A DNA stretch of 64,000 bases, taken from the NCBI RefSeq assembly GCF_016892765.1, contig NZ_JAFEMD010000009.1:1-64000 (forward strand). The letters run 5' to 3'. Of this stretch, positions 50,972-59,372 are shown one piece after another. The DNA comes from Microvirga arvi (lineage in GTDB: Bacteria; Pseudomonadota; Alphaproteobacteria; Rhizobiales; Beijerinckiaceae). Position numbers and translations under genes: made by a program. Each line of letters opens with the position of its first letter. The stretch's first letter is position 1. Below the pieces are notes generated by a model. That model worked only from the letters and a program-made list of their open reading frames with translations, did no database searches and was not told the DNA's origin.

Positions 50972-52558
50972 ATGGTTCACGGAGCCTCACCTCTTGGTCT
51001 GCAGCTGCCTTTGAACGCATCCGATACAAGCCAAGTGGCTCAGGATAATGCCTTGATAGAGACAGATGTCATCAATGCAGCGCCAAGCAGTGCTGCGAAC
51101 ATCCCGTCAGCCGCTTCCCTGATCAATTTCAGTGGTTTCCGCCAAAATCCTCTTTATGCCGGCATCGATGGAACCGGAACGACGGTGGTCGTGATCGACA
51201 CAGGAGCCGACCTCGACCATCCGGCGATTGGGGATGACAGAGACGGCAACGGGATTGCCGATCGCATTCTGTTCCAGCATGACTTTTATGGAACGAATGA
51301 TGACGATGCCAGCGACAGTTACGGCCACGGAACTCATGTCACGGGCGTGTTGGGATCGCAGGACCCAGCCCATCTTGGCATTGCCCCGGGAGTGAATCTG
51401 ATCATTCTCAAGATTGGCAGCGACACGGATGGCAGCGCTCCGACGGCTGACATGGAAGAGGCCTGGCAATGGGTCGTCGACCATCACGACGACTATAACA
51501 TCGCTGCTGTGAACATGTCCTATGGTATCAGCAACACCTACCATGACACTGAGGTGCTGACAGAGCTGTCAGATGAAATCCAGACGCTCACAGAAGCAGG
51601 CATTGCGGCAGTTATTGCAGCGGGAAACGACTATAACGGCGCACCAGGGGTGAATTATCTGTCCGCTTCCCCTTATGCTTGGTCCATTGCCTCGACGCTT
51701 GATGACGGGAGTGCCTTCTCGTCGTTCAGCCAGCGCTCCTCAACCATGTCAGATCTCGCTGCCCCTGGCTCCGACATCATGTCGTCGACGATGGGCGGCA
51801 CCTATGGTGCAATGGGCGGTACGAGCGTAGCGGCACCGATGGTGAGCGGTCTCGTGGCCTTGGCGCAGGATCTCTCACAAGAGATCACGGGCGGCAGGAC
51901 GATCCCCGTGATGACGCTTCTTCACCTGATGCGATCGGCGGGCCCCAATGTAACGGATGGCACGTCTACTGTTCCACGGATAGACGCCCTGAAAACGCTC
52001 GACGCCGTCGTTGCCTATTATCAGGCAAGCACGAACGGCAACGATTCGATCTGGGGCTGGCGGGGCAATGACTCGCTTAACGGAGGAGGCGGGCAGGATA
52101 CGATTTTCGGAAACACCGGAAACGACATTCTCAACGGAGGCCTCGGTTCCGATTTACTGCAGGGTGGAGCAGGCAGCGACCGTCTTTTAGGCTTCTCAGG
52201 CAAGGACACCCTCTACGGAGACTTTGGCAAGGATGTCTTTGTGTTCAATGCCAAACTTAGCTCAAATACAAATATCGATCGCGTTGTCGACTTCAATGTC
52301 ATCGATGACAGTTTCCAGCTGGACAATGCAGTTTTCAGGAAAGTGGGATCAGGAACATCCTCCAAGCCACACAGGCTGGCTGCCGACATGTTTACGACCG
52401 GCACCAAAGCTCGGGATGCCGAGGATCGGATCATTTACGACAAGGTCAAAGGAAAGCTGTACTACGACGCCGATGGCATTGGCACAACGAATCAGGTTCA
52501 GTTCGCCTCCCTATCGAAGAACCTCAAGATGACGTGCTTTGACTTCTTCGTCATCTAA
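50972..52558 (+). CDS. Subtilisin-like serine protease with C-terminal RTX repeats
   Basis: A 528-residue secreted protease. The S8 domain (about 65-345) has a complete catalytic triad: D76 (VVVIDTGAD), H122 (YGHGTHVTG) and S285 (GGTSVAAP), with oxyanion-hole N219. Residues about 355-421 hold five to six glycine/aspartate-rich RTX nonapeptide-like repeats (GGxGxDxLxG) that bind calcium, and a C-terminal non-repeat part (430-528) that should carry the type I secretion signal. There is no N-terminal signal peptide and no classical propeptide. No ABC transporter, membrane fusion or TolC gene is nearby. The start has an AAGGA ribosome site. Confidence 0.9.
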   Translation: MVHGASPLGLQLPLNASDTSQVAQDNALIETDVINAAPSSAANIPSAASLINFSGFRQNPLYAGIDGTGTTVVVIDTGADLDHPAIGDDRDGNGIADRILFQHDFYGTNDDDASDSYGHGTHVTGVLGSQDPAHLGIAPGVNLIILKIGSDTDGSAPTADMEEAWQWVVDHHDDYNIAAVNMSYGISNTYHDTEVLTELSDEIQTLTEAGIAAVIAAGNDYNGAPGVNYLSASPYAWSIASTLDDGSAFSSFSQRSSTMSDLAAPGSDIMSSTMGGTYGAMGGTSVAAPMVSGLVALAQDLSQEITGGRTIPVMTLLHLMRSAGPNVTDGTSTVPRIDALKTLDAVVAYYQASTNGNDSIWGWRGNDSLNGGGGQDTIFGNTGNDILNGGLGSDLLQGGAGSDRLLGFSGKDTLYGDFGKDVFVFNAKLSSNTNIDRVVDFNVIDDSFQLDNAVFRKVGSGTSSKPHRLAADMFTTGTKARDAEDRIIYDKVKGKLYYDADGIGTTNQVQFASLSKNLKMTCFDFFVI

Positions 52559-52704
52559 GTCCCTCCCCGATCTGGTAGATCAGCAACAAGCTTCCTGCTC
52601 TTCTTGAACCTTGGCATCTGTCTTGCCTAGGCCTCTCACGACCCCATCTGTCTACCCGAACGTCCATGCTGGAATCAGCGTACCGGGAGCAGGAGCATTA
52701 AGGA

Positions 52705-53589
52705 ATGACTGTCACCATCTCAAGCCCACAGTTGCGGGCCTACGTATCTGCCCAAGGGGCAGAACTCGTCCGGCTTCAGGATGGGCAGGGACAGGATTGG
52801 CTCTGGGATGGAGACCCGACCTTCTGGGCCGGACGCTCTCCTCTGCTGTTTCCCATCGTCGGTCGGGTAAGAAACGACCGCATTCATGTGAACGGCTCAG
52901 CCTATGAACTGCCGAAACATGGATTCGCCCGGACGTCTCTCTTCCAGGTCGAAGAAGTGAGCGCATCCATGTGCCGTCTCCGGCTCTGCGCCAGCGAGGC
53001 TACGCTCAAGTGCTATCCGTTTCCGTTTCAGCTTGATGTGACCTATGCGGCAGAGGGTGAGACTTTGAGGATCACGGCCGCCGTGACGAATACGGGCGTT
53101 ACGCTCATGCCGGCTTCCTTCGGCTTCCATCCGGCCTTCAGATGGCCTCTGCCTTATGGTGCTCCCCGCGGGACGCATCAGATCCGGTTCGAGCACGAAG
53201 AACCGGCATCTGTCCGTCGGCCTGTGGACGGTCTGCTCAGCCAAGAGGTGGAGCCCAGCCCCGTTCAGGGACGTACCCTTGTCCTGCATGACAGCCTCTT
53301 CGAGACGGATGCCCTGGTTTTCGATCAACTCAGAAGTCGCTCTGTGGAGTACGGCGCCCCGGGCAGTGCTTCGTTGCGGGTCGACTTTTCACAAATGCCC
53401 CATCTGGGGATCTGGACCAAACCCGGAGCGGGGTTCATCTGTATCGAACCCTGGCAGGGCCACGCGGATCCAGAGGGCTATGAAGGCGATTTCTCAGACA
53501 AGCCTGGAGTTATCTTCATCCAACCTGGAGCAACCAGCCGCTTCACGATCGCTGTGACGATCAACCTCCAAGGCGCTAGCCCACCTTAA
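52705..53589 (+). CDS. Aldose 1-epimerase (galactose mutarotase) family protein
   Basis: A 294-residue cytoplasmic beta-sandwich protein of the GalM superfamily (LacX-like branch). Visible active-site residues are the histidines in LPKHGFAR and FGFHPAF and the catalytic glutamate in ICIEPWQGHADP. Such enzymes interconvert alpha and beta anomers of hexoses, but many family members act on other or phosphorylated sugars. It stands alone between the protease and a divergent regulator, so its substrate cannot be deduced. Length is typical. Confidence 0.85.
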   Translation: MTVTISSPQLRAYVSAQGAELVRLQDGQGQDWLWDGDPTFWAGRSPLLFPIVGRVRNDRIHVNGSAYELPKHGFARTSLFQVEEVSASMCRLRLCASEATLKCYPFPFQLDVTYAAEGETLRITAAVTNTGVTLMPASFGFHPAFRWPLPYGAPRGTHQIRFEHEEPASVRRPVDGLLSQEVEPSPVQGRTLVLHDSLFETDALVFDQLRSRSVEYGAPGSASLRVDFSQMPHLGIWTKPGAGFICIEPWQGHADPEGYEGDFSDKPGVIFIQPGATSRFTIAVTINLQGASPP

Positions 53590-53604
53590 AAACGCAGATT
53601 TGAA

Positions 53605-53994
53605 TCAATGGCTCGTCACGAGCTCGCGAATCTGCTGAACAACATCATCGCTGCAATAAGGTTTCGACACGAACCGCCCGTCATCCGGGATCTGTCCGGG
53701 AACTGGCTGATGATAAGCCGAAGAGATCAAAAGCGAGATATGAGGCCAGCGCTGCTGAACACTTTCAGCCAAGTCCAATCCGTTCATGGAGCCTGGCATG
53801 TCAATATCCGTGAAGAGAACCTGCACGTCATCGGAGCAGGATTCCAAGACAGCCAGGGCAATGTCAGCATTGGCCGCCTCCAAGACATGAAAGCCAGCTT
53901 CCTGAAGGTCGTCAGCCGCAGCCATCCGCACGAGCGGCTCATCCTCGACGAGCAGAACGCAGGGGGAGTGGTGTTGTGAATAATTGTTCATCAT
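53605..53994 (-). CDS. Single-domain response regulator (CheY-like)
   Basis: A 129-residue receiver: acidic pair EDE near residue 18, phospho-acceptor aspartate in FTDIDMPGSMNG, serine pair at the switch position and the conserved lysine in FVSKPYCSDD. The DxDMPGSMNGLDLA text is typical of stress- or light-signalling single receivers of rhizobia rather than motor CheY. No kinase is adjacent. It is convergent with the epimerase gene and divergent from a small conserved gene. Confidence 0.85.
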   Translation of the reverse strand: MMNNYSQHHSPCVLLVEDEPLVRMAAADDLQEAGFHVLEAANADIALAVLESCSDDVQVLFTDIDMPGSMNGLDLAESVQQRWPHISLLISSAYHQPVPGQIPDDGRFVSKPYCSDDVVQQIRELVTSH

Positions 53995-54065
53995 GAGGCT
54001 TGGAACGAAACTAACCTATGTTAGTTCCTACTGCTCAGGTGGCTTTTAAGCGGGGGAACCAAGCC

Positions 54066-54302
54066 ATGACGTCGCACAAATTTAAAGTCGGAGACCAAGT
54101 TCGTCTGGTCAAGCTTGCAAGCACGAATACGGTGGAAGCGTTTCTCAACATGGTCACAACCATCGGCGCCACGGACCCGCAGGAAGTATGGGAGGTCACG
54201 CGCGTTCTGCCAGCCGATAACGCCGGCTTCCAATATCATGTCAGAGGATTTCACGAAGGTCCCGATCGCCTCGTGCGAGAGGAGCAGTTGCAGCCTGCCT
54301 GA
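54066..54302 (+). CDS. Small conserved protein (78 residues), function unknown
   Basis: I place the start at ATG 54066 (MTSHKFKVGDQVRLVKLAS), which has GGGGGAA directly upstream; the frame runs back to 54018 without a ribosome site. The sequence FKVGDQVRLV and later YHVRGF...DRLVREEQL look like a small SH3-like beta barrel. No membrane segment or signal peptide. Similar small proteins occur in rhizobia, but I know no function. It is divergent from the receiver gene. Confidence 0.65.
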   Translation: MTSHKFKVGDQVRLVKLASTNTVEAFLNMVTTIGATDPQEVWEVTRVLPADNAGFQYHVRGFHEGPDRLVREEQLQPA

Positions 54303-54378
54303 GCCGAAGCCGCCTAGCGGGAGAGCAGACCCCGCGTTGCCGCTGGCATCTTCGGTCTCCTGTTTCTCGAATACGCTC

Positions 54379-54594
54379 TCAACCGGCGATGCGTAGGGAA
54401 ACCTCAGGCTTCTGGCTCACATCAGCAGCAGATTGATGTCGGCTTCGGAAATCGTGGAGTTCCTGTCTCACGGTTTCGAGAACCGGGTCGAAAGTCGACC
54501 CATGTTCCTTCGCGATCCCGACGAGCACATCGATCGCCCGGAGCAGGCGTTCCTCGGTAACAGGCTCCCACTTGCGTCCTGACCACTCGTCCAT
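54379..54594 (-). CDS. Small hypothetical protein (71 residues)
   Basis: A short, charged, helical protein (MDEWSGRKWEPVTEERLLRA...). Its ATG is preceded by a strong GAGGAGG ribosome site, which supports a real gene. No known domain, signal peptide or membrane helix. It is convergent with the previous small gene and divergent from the HAD-UbiA gene. Function unknown. Confidence 0.5.
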   Translation of the reverse strand: MDEWSGRKWEPVTEERLLRAIDVLVGIAKEHGSTFDPVLETVRQELHDFRSRHQSAADVSQKPEVSLRIAG

Positions 54595-54824
54595 CTCAAA
54601 TCCTCCTCATGGATAGAGACAGACACTGGTCCAACATCCTTGCATGTGGGTTAAGGGCGATGGTTAAAAAACTCCTGCTGGAAGCCTCATCTCCGCTCCT
54701 TCGTCATCAAGCCTCTTCCCACAAGAGGCCGAACTGCGCCTGAAACACATCGCGGCCACGTTTGTTGGTCCGCATTCAAGTTCCGCCCGATTGCCATATA
54801 ACGAAAGCTTGGCGCTGCTAAAGG

Positions 54825-56498
54825 ATGGCGCGCCGTGGTTGGAGAGAAGGGATCGCTTGGCGTGGTGCGGTTGCGCTCCATGTACCATCGGCGGAGCGAT
54901 TGCCTACGACCGCCGGCGAAGCTTCTCAGGAAAGGGAGCATGGGCCCTTGGCACCATCTGAACTGAAATCGCAGATCCTGCCCCCCCGTTCCCGCAGCCT
55001 CCACCATCGTGAGCGTTTTGGACACCCGTATGAGAAGGACGAGGCGCACTGGACGACCCTTGAGATCCCTACGCCCGTACAGGAGGGTACCCGTCCTCTC
55101 GTCGTCGATCTTGACGGGACGCTCATTGCTTCGGACCTGCTGATCGAGACGGTCTTCTCGGAACTCGGCCGTCGCCCCCAATCCGTCGTCGACATGCTCA
55201 TGGCCCTGTCCCGTGGCAAAGCCGCCCTTAAGCACCGCTTGTCAGAGCCGGTCGATTTCGATCCGAGCACATTACCTTACGATCCCGAAGTTCTGGCTCT
55301 GATACGCCAAGCGAGGGCTGCAGGCCGCCCCGTCTACCTGGCCTCCGCCAGCCATCAGCGTCTGGTGGAAAGCATCGCCGATCATCTTGGCTTCTTCACG
55401 GGCTGGTTCGCCTCGGACGAGACCACGAATTTGGTCGGACTCAGGAAGGCGCAGCAACTCGTCGAAGTCTTTGGAGAGCGCGGCTTCGACTATGTGGGCA
55501 ATGACGCGGCCGATCTTCCCGTGTGGGGGAAGGCTGCCAAGTCCATAGCAATTCGGGCCCCTGTCGGCGTGAGGCGAAGGCTCGCCCGGCAATGTCCCGA
55601 TGCAGAGCACCTGAACCATACCCGCCCGACCTGGCGGACCTGGGCCAGGATGCTGCGCGTGCATCAATATGCCAAGAACACCCTCATCTTTCTCCCTCTC
55701 CTTGCGGCCCACCTGTTCACTCCGGAGGCTTTCGCCCAAGCCATTCTGGCCTTCGTCGCCTTCTCGCTCTGCGCCTCGAGCATCTACATCCTCAACGATT
55801 TGGTGGACCTGCAGGATGACAGGGGGCATCGGAGCAAATGCAAGCGGCCCTTGCCGAGCGGTGCCATCCCCCTCATGCATGGCGTCGTCGCCATTCCCAT
55901 CCTGTTTCTTGCATCCCTCGCCGTCGGATCCATCGTATCGCTGCCGTTCTTAGGCGTATTGCTCGGCTACTTTGCCCTGACAACGGCCTATTCTTTCGTG
56001 CTCAAGCGCATGATGGTGGTCGATGTGATCACGCTGGCAGGCCTCTATTCGGTGCGGGTCGTCGGGGGCGCCGTCGCCACATCCGTGTCTGCATCGGAGT
56101 GGCTGATCGCCTTCAGCATGATGATCTTCATGTCGCTGGCTCTGATCAAACGCTATGTGGAACTGGCCAGTCGCCGCGATGCTAACCTCCCCGATCCGAC
56201 CAGCCGCGACTACAAGAACAGCGACCTCGATATCGTGGCGGCCCTGGCCGCAGCTGCAGGCTTCAACGCCGTCACCATCCTGGCGCTCTACATCTCCAGC
56301 GACAGCGTCAACGAGCTCTATTCGCGCCCCCAGCTCCTCTGGCTTGTTGGCCCGCTTCTCATGTTCTGGATCGCACGTGCTCTGATGCTGGCCGGGCGGC
56401 GAGTCATGGATGACGATCCTGTGGTATTTGCTCTCAGAGACCGAGGGAGCCTTCTTACCGTGGCAGCCGCAGTCGCCTTGATCATAGCCGCTGTCTAA
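54825..56498 (+). CDS. HAD-UbiA fusion, predicted polyprenyl-phosphate phosphoribosyltransferase and phosphatase
   Basis: A two-domain protein of about 557 residues (exact start uncertain; no good ribosome site at 54825). Residues about 90-280 are a HAD phosphatase: motif I DLDGT at 95-99, a LASASHQRL region and VGNDAADLP. Residues about 290-557 are a UbiA-type membrane prenyltransferase with NDLVDLQDD at 324-332 and a second site around YSFVLKRMMVVDVITLAG...RVVGGAVAT, which is close to mycobacterial Rv3806c (DPPR synthase). Together with the following genes this fits attachment of 5-phosphoribose to polyprenyl phosphate; the HAD domain could then remove the 5-phosphate, a step done by a separate phosphatase in mycobacteria. 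Confidence 0.85.
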   Translation: MARRGWREGIAWRGAVALHVPSAERLPTTAGEASQEREHGPLAPSELKSQILPPRSRSLHHRERFGHPYEKDEAHWTTLEIPTPVQEGTRPLVVDLDGTLIASDLLIETVFSELGRRPQSVVDMLMALSRGKAALKHRLSEPVDFDPSTLPYDPEVLALIRQARAAGRPVYLASASHQRLVESIADHLGFFTGWFASDETTNLVGLRKAQQLVEVFGERGFDYVGNDAADLPVWGKAAKSIAIRAPVGVRRRLARQCPDAEHLNHTRPTWRTWARMLRVHQYAKNTLIFLPLLAAHLFTPEAFAQAILAFVAFSLCASSIYILNDLVDLQDDRGHRSKCKRPLPSGAIPLMHGVVAIPILFLASLAVGSIVSLPFLGVLLGYFALTTAYSFVLKRMMVVDVITLAGLYSVRVVGGAVATSVSASEWLIAFSMMIFMSLALIKRYVELASRRDANLPDPTSRDYKNSDLDIVAALAAAAGFNAVTILALYISSDSVNELYSRPQLLWLVGPLLMFWIARALMLAGRRVMDDDPVVFALRDRGSLLTVAAAVALIIAAV

Positions 56499-56580
56499 AG
56501 CCATGTCTCAGAAGCAGATGATGGGACAGCGCGAGTCTCTCCTGTCGCCCTGTCCGGATCGGGATTGAAGCGGTGGATCC

Positions 56581-56976
56581 ATGATGTTCGTCCGCTACGT
56601 CCTGTTTGCAATCGTTGCCACCCTGGTCAACCTCGGCACCCAGGAGGTGACCATCCGCATCGCTCCTGTTGCTCCCCTGGCCTCTTCCATCGTCATGGGA
56701 ACGGCCGCAGGCTTCTTCCTGAAGTACATGCTCGACAAGAAGTGGGTGTTCGACGATGACTATGGAGGCCGCCAGCAAGAGCTCCAGAAGATCGCCCTCT
56801 ATGGTGCCTTCAGCGTCCTGACCACACTGGTTTTCTGGGGCTTTGAAGTGGCTTTCTGGATGATCTGGCAGACGGATCTGGCAAAATATACGGGTGCCGT
56901 GCTTGGACTTGCGATCGGCTATGCCGCCAAGTTCATCCTGGACCGAACCTTCGTGTTCAGGGAGCGACAGGCATGA
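56581..56976 (+). CDS. GtrA-family small membrane protein
   Basis: A 131-residue protein with four predicted membrane helices and the GtrA/DPMS1 pattern: an ATLVNLGTQEVTIR start and the last helix with YAAKFILDRTFVF. GtrA proteins are thought to help polyprenyl-linked sugars cross the inner membrane; mycobacterial Rv3789 is the counterpart beside the DPA genes. Its stop overlaps the next ATG (ATGA), so it is expressed with the DprE1-like gene. Confidence 0.85.
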   Translation: MMFVRYVLFAIVATLVNLGTQEVTIRIAPVAPLASSIVMGTAAGFFLKYMLDKKWVFDDDYGGRQQELQKIALYGAFSVLTTLVFWGFEVAFWMIWQTDLAKYTGAVLGLAIGYAAKFILDRTFVFRERQA

Positions 56977-58307
56977 CGGAGCTCACCGGCTGGGGACGCT
57001 ATCCTCGCCATCGATCGGAGGCGCTCCGCCCCGCCTCTCCCAAAGCCCTGCCTCTGCTGATGGCCTCCCGGACAGGGCTGGTGGCCCGGGGCAATGGACG
57101 TGCCTATGGCGATGCCGCTATCGGAGAACGGGTCACCCTCCTGGCTACGGGGCTCGACCGCATCCAAGCCTTCGATCCAGCCACAGGCCGCGTCAGCGTG
57201 GAAGCCGGCGTCCTGCTCTCCGATCTTCTGAACGTCGTGGTTCCACATGGCTTCTTTCTACCCGTGGTGCCAGGCACAAAATTCGTCACCATCGGCGGCA
57301 TGATCGCTTCGGATGTCCATGGCAAGAACCACCACCGGGATGGCGGCTTTGGCGATCATGTGGAAAAATTGACCCTTGCCCTGCCGGACGGAAGCACGGT
57401 CGCGTGCTCGCGCGAGGAGAACCCCGAGCTGCTGGCTGCCACGATCGGCGGGATGGGTCTCACGGGGACCATCCTCGATGCCACCTTCCGCCTCCGGTCC
57501 ATTGAGACCGGTTGGATGCGCCAGACCACCACCGTCGCTCGCAACCTTGATGACGCCATTCGTGCCCTTCAGGAAACGAGCAATGCCACCTATTCCGTGG
57601 CCTGGGTCGATTGCTTGGCTCGAGGCGCTGCGCTGGGCCGTTCGCTGATCTTTGCGGCCGAGCATGCCACCCTGCGGGACTTGGATGCCCTTCGCCCGGA
57701 TGCAGAGCCCTACCCAGCCTCCAAGCTCGGCCGTTTGGCTGTTCCGCTCGATCTGCCTTCCTTCACCCTTAACCGCCTCTCGGTATCCGCTTTCAACGAG
57801 TTCTACTTTCGGGCAGGAGCAGTGAAATCCGGCTATCCCTTCCTGGTGCATTGGGATCCGTATTTCTTTCCCCTCGACGGAATCGGCAACTGGAACCGCA
57901 TCTATGGCCGCCGCGGCTTCCTTCAGTATCAATGCGTCGTCCCCACCGCGCAGGCTCGATCCGCACTCGGCAGCATCCTGGAGCGGGTCTCCAAACATGG
58001 CAGCGCTTCATTCCTGGCCGTGCTGAAGCAGCTCGGCCCTGGCCATGGCAACCTCTCGTTTCCGCTTGAGGGCTTCACCCTTACCCTCGATCTGCCGGTC
58101 AGCGACGAAGCTTTCCCCCTGCTTGATGAGCTTGACCGCTTGGTGGTCGAAGCGAGGGGGCGGCTCTATCTAGCCAAGGATGCAAGGCAGTCGCCTGCAA
58201 CCTTCGAAGCCGGTTATCCGGGATTGCCCCGTTTTCGCGACCAGAGGCGGGCCATCGGTGCGACCGGCAGGATTTCTTCGCGTCTGTCGGTACGGCTAGG
58301 CATTTGA
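56973..58307 (+). CDS. dprE1: DprE1-like FAD-dependent decaprenylphosphoryl-ribose 2-oxidase
   Basis: The 444-residue protein matches DprE1: an FAD-binding region with ARGNGRAYGD, PVVPGTKFVTIGGMIASDVHGKNHH (flavin contacts, including the DxHGKNHH motif), GGMGLTGTI, and the C-terminal YGRRGFLQYQ and LYLAKDAR blocks. DprE1 oxidises the C2 hydroxyl of polyprenylphosphoryl-ribose; with DprE2 it makes the arabinose form. At the position of the Mtb residue Cys387 (target of benzothiazinone inhibitors) this protein has T371. Coupled to the GtrA gene upstream and to DprE2 downstream. Confidence 0.9.
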   Translation: MTELTGWGRYPRHRSEALRPASPKALPLLMASRTGLVARGNGRAYGDAAIGERVTLLATGLDRIQAFDPATGRVSVEAGVLLSDLLNVVVPHGFFLPVVPGTKFVTIGGMIASDVHGKNHHRDGGFGDHVEKLTLALPDGSTVACSREENPELLAATIGGMGLTGTILDATFRLRSIETGWMRQTTTVARNLDDAIRALQETSNATYSVAWVDCLARGAALGRSLIFAAEHATLRDLDALRPDAEPYPASKLGRLAVPLDLPSFTLNRLSVSAFNEFYFRAGAVKSGYPFLVHWDPYFFPLDGIGNWNRIYGRRGFLQYQCVVPTAQARSALGSILERVSKHGSASFLAVLKQLGPGHGNLSFPLEGFTLTLDLPVSDEAFPLLDELDRLVVEARGRLYLAKDARQSPATFEAGYPGLPRFRDQRRAIGATGRISSRLSVRLGI

Positions 58308-59050
58308 TGACACCTTCGAAAACCCTCCTCGTCGTTGGTGGCACCTCCGACATCGGACGCGCCACGGCGCTGCACTACGCTCAGGCTGGTTGGCGGGTAC
58401 AACTCGCTGCGCGAAACGAGGAGGAGGCCTGTCGAAACGCCGATGATGTCCGCGCTCGCACCGGAACCGAGGTGACGGTTCACCGGCTCGATGTTCTCGA
58501 CACTGCCGCTTTCGGGAGCTTCGCCGATAGCCTGTCCCCCCTGCCGGATACGGTCGTCTGCGTTGTCGGTGAGTTGGGCGACCAAGTGCTTGGCCAGAGC
58601 GACCTCTCCCATGCATCCCTTGTGTTGCGGACGAACTTTGAGGGGCCGGCGCTCCTTCTCGGATTTTTCGCGGAGCGCTTCCTGGTGCGGGGATATGGTA
58701 CCATCGTCGGCGTAAGCTCGGTTGCAGGGGATCGTGGCCGCGGCTCCAACTACCTCTACGGAGCGGCCAAGGCAGGATTCACGGCTTTCCTGTCGGGTCT
58801 GCGCAACCGCCTTGCCCCGAAGGACCTGCGGGTCGTGACAGTCAAGCCCGGCTTCGTGCGCACGCAGATGACGGCAGGCATGAAGCTGCCTCCCGTTCTG
58901 ACCGCAGAGCCCGACGAGGTGGGCCAGGCTATCTTCACAGCAGCGGAAAAGAACGGTCGGGATGTGATCTATGTACGCCCGATCTGGCGACCTGTCATGA
59001 TGGTCATCGGCAGTATTCCCGAGCGGTTCTTCAAGCGCTTGCGCCTCTGA
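58307..59050 (+). CDS. dprE2: DprE2-like NADH-dependent reductase (SDR family)
   Basis: A 247-residue short-chain dehydrogenase. The cofactor motif is VGGTSDIG, the catalytic Ser is in SSVAGDRG, and the Tyr/Lys pair is in YGAAKAG. The C-terminus (IYVRPIWRPVMMVIGSIP and following) resembles mycobacterial Rv3791. DprE2 reduces the 2-keto intermediate made by DprE1 to give polyprenylphosphoryl-arabinose. The start ATG (58307) overlaps the dprE1 stop by one base; a TTG sits three bases before it. Confidence 0.88.
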   Translation: MTPSKTLLVVGGTSDIGRATALHYAQAGWRVQLAARNEEEACRNADDVRARTGTEVTVHRLDVLDTAAFGSFADSLSPLPDTVVCVVGELGDQVLGQSDLSHASLVLRTNFEGPALLLGFFAERFLVRGYGTIVGVSSVAGDRGRGSNYLYGAAKAGFTAFLSGLRNRLAPKDLRVVTVKPGFVRTQMTAGMKLPPVLTAEPDEVGQAIFTAAEKNGRDVIYVRPIWRPVMMVIGSIPERFFKRLRL

Positions 59051-59072
59051 CCCCGACGTATGGAGGACAGGA

Positions 59073-59372
59073 ATGATGAGGCTCTGGAGTAAGCGCAGCA
59101 TCCCGTCAGGCCCGATTTTGCTGGCATCCGCAGCACTCTTTGCCCATGTGCCGGCGGAAACTCTGCTTGCCGATGTGCAGATTGTGATGGAGCCGAAACC
59201 TTCCGACAGTCCGGACGATGCAAAGGGACCGTTGGCACAGCTTCAGGCCTCCTATGGCCCCTACATTGCAGCACAATTCGACCTTGCAGGAGAGACGCAG
59301 CATTGGAAGCTCCACCGCCGCCGCCTTCCCTCGCCCCCACTGACCGTCTTGCAGCGGGACGGCCGTTCATGA
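59073..59372 (+). pseudogene. Fragment of a paralogous GT-C glycosyltransferase (C-terminal part)
   Basis: A 99-residue frame whose residues about 28-83 align with the C-terminal end of the next gene: 'ETLLADVQIVMEPK' against 'ELLGNVDILMVPK', then 'YGPYI...F...ET..W.LHRRR' against 'YGAYI...F...ET..W.VHRRR'. The N-terminal part looks like a hydrophobic segment but not like the rest of the glycosyltransferase. It overlaps the next ATG by four bases. It is probably the remnant of a tandem duplication, though it is open and could be translated. Confidence 0.5.
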
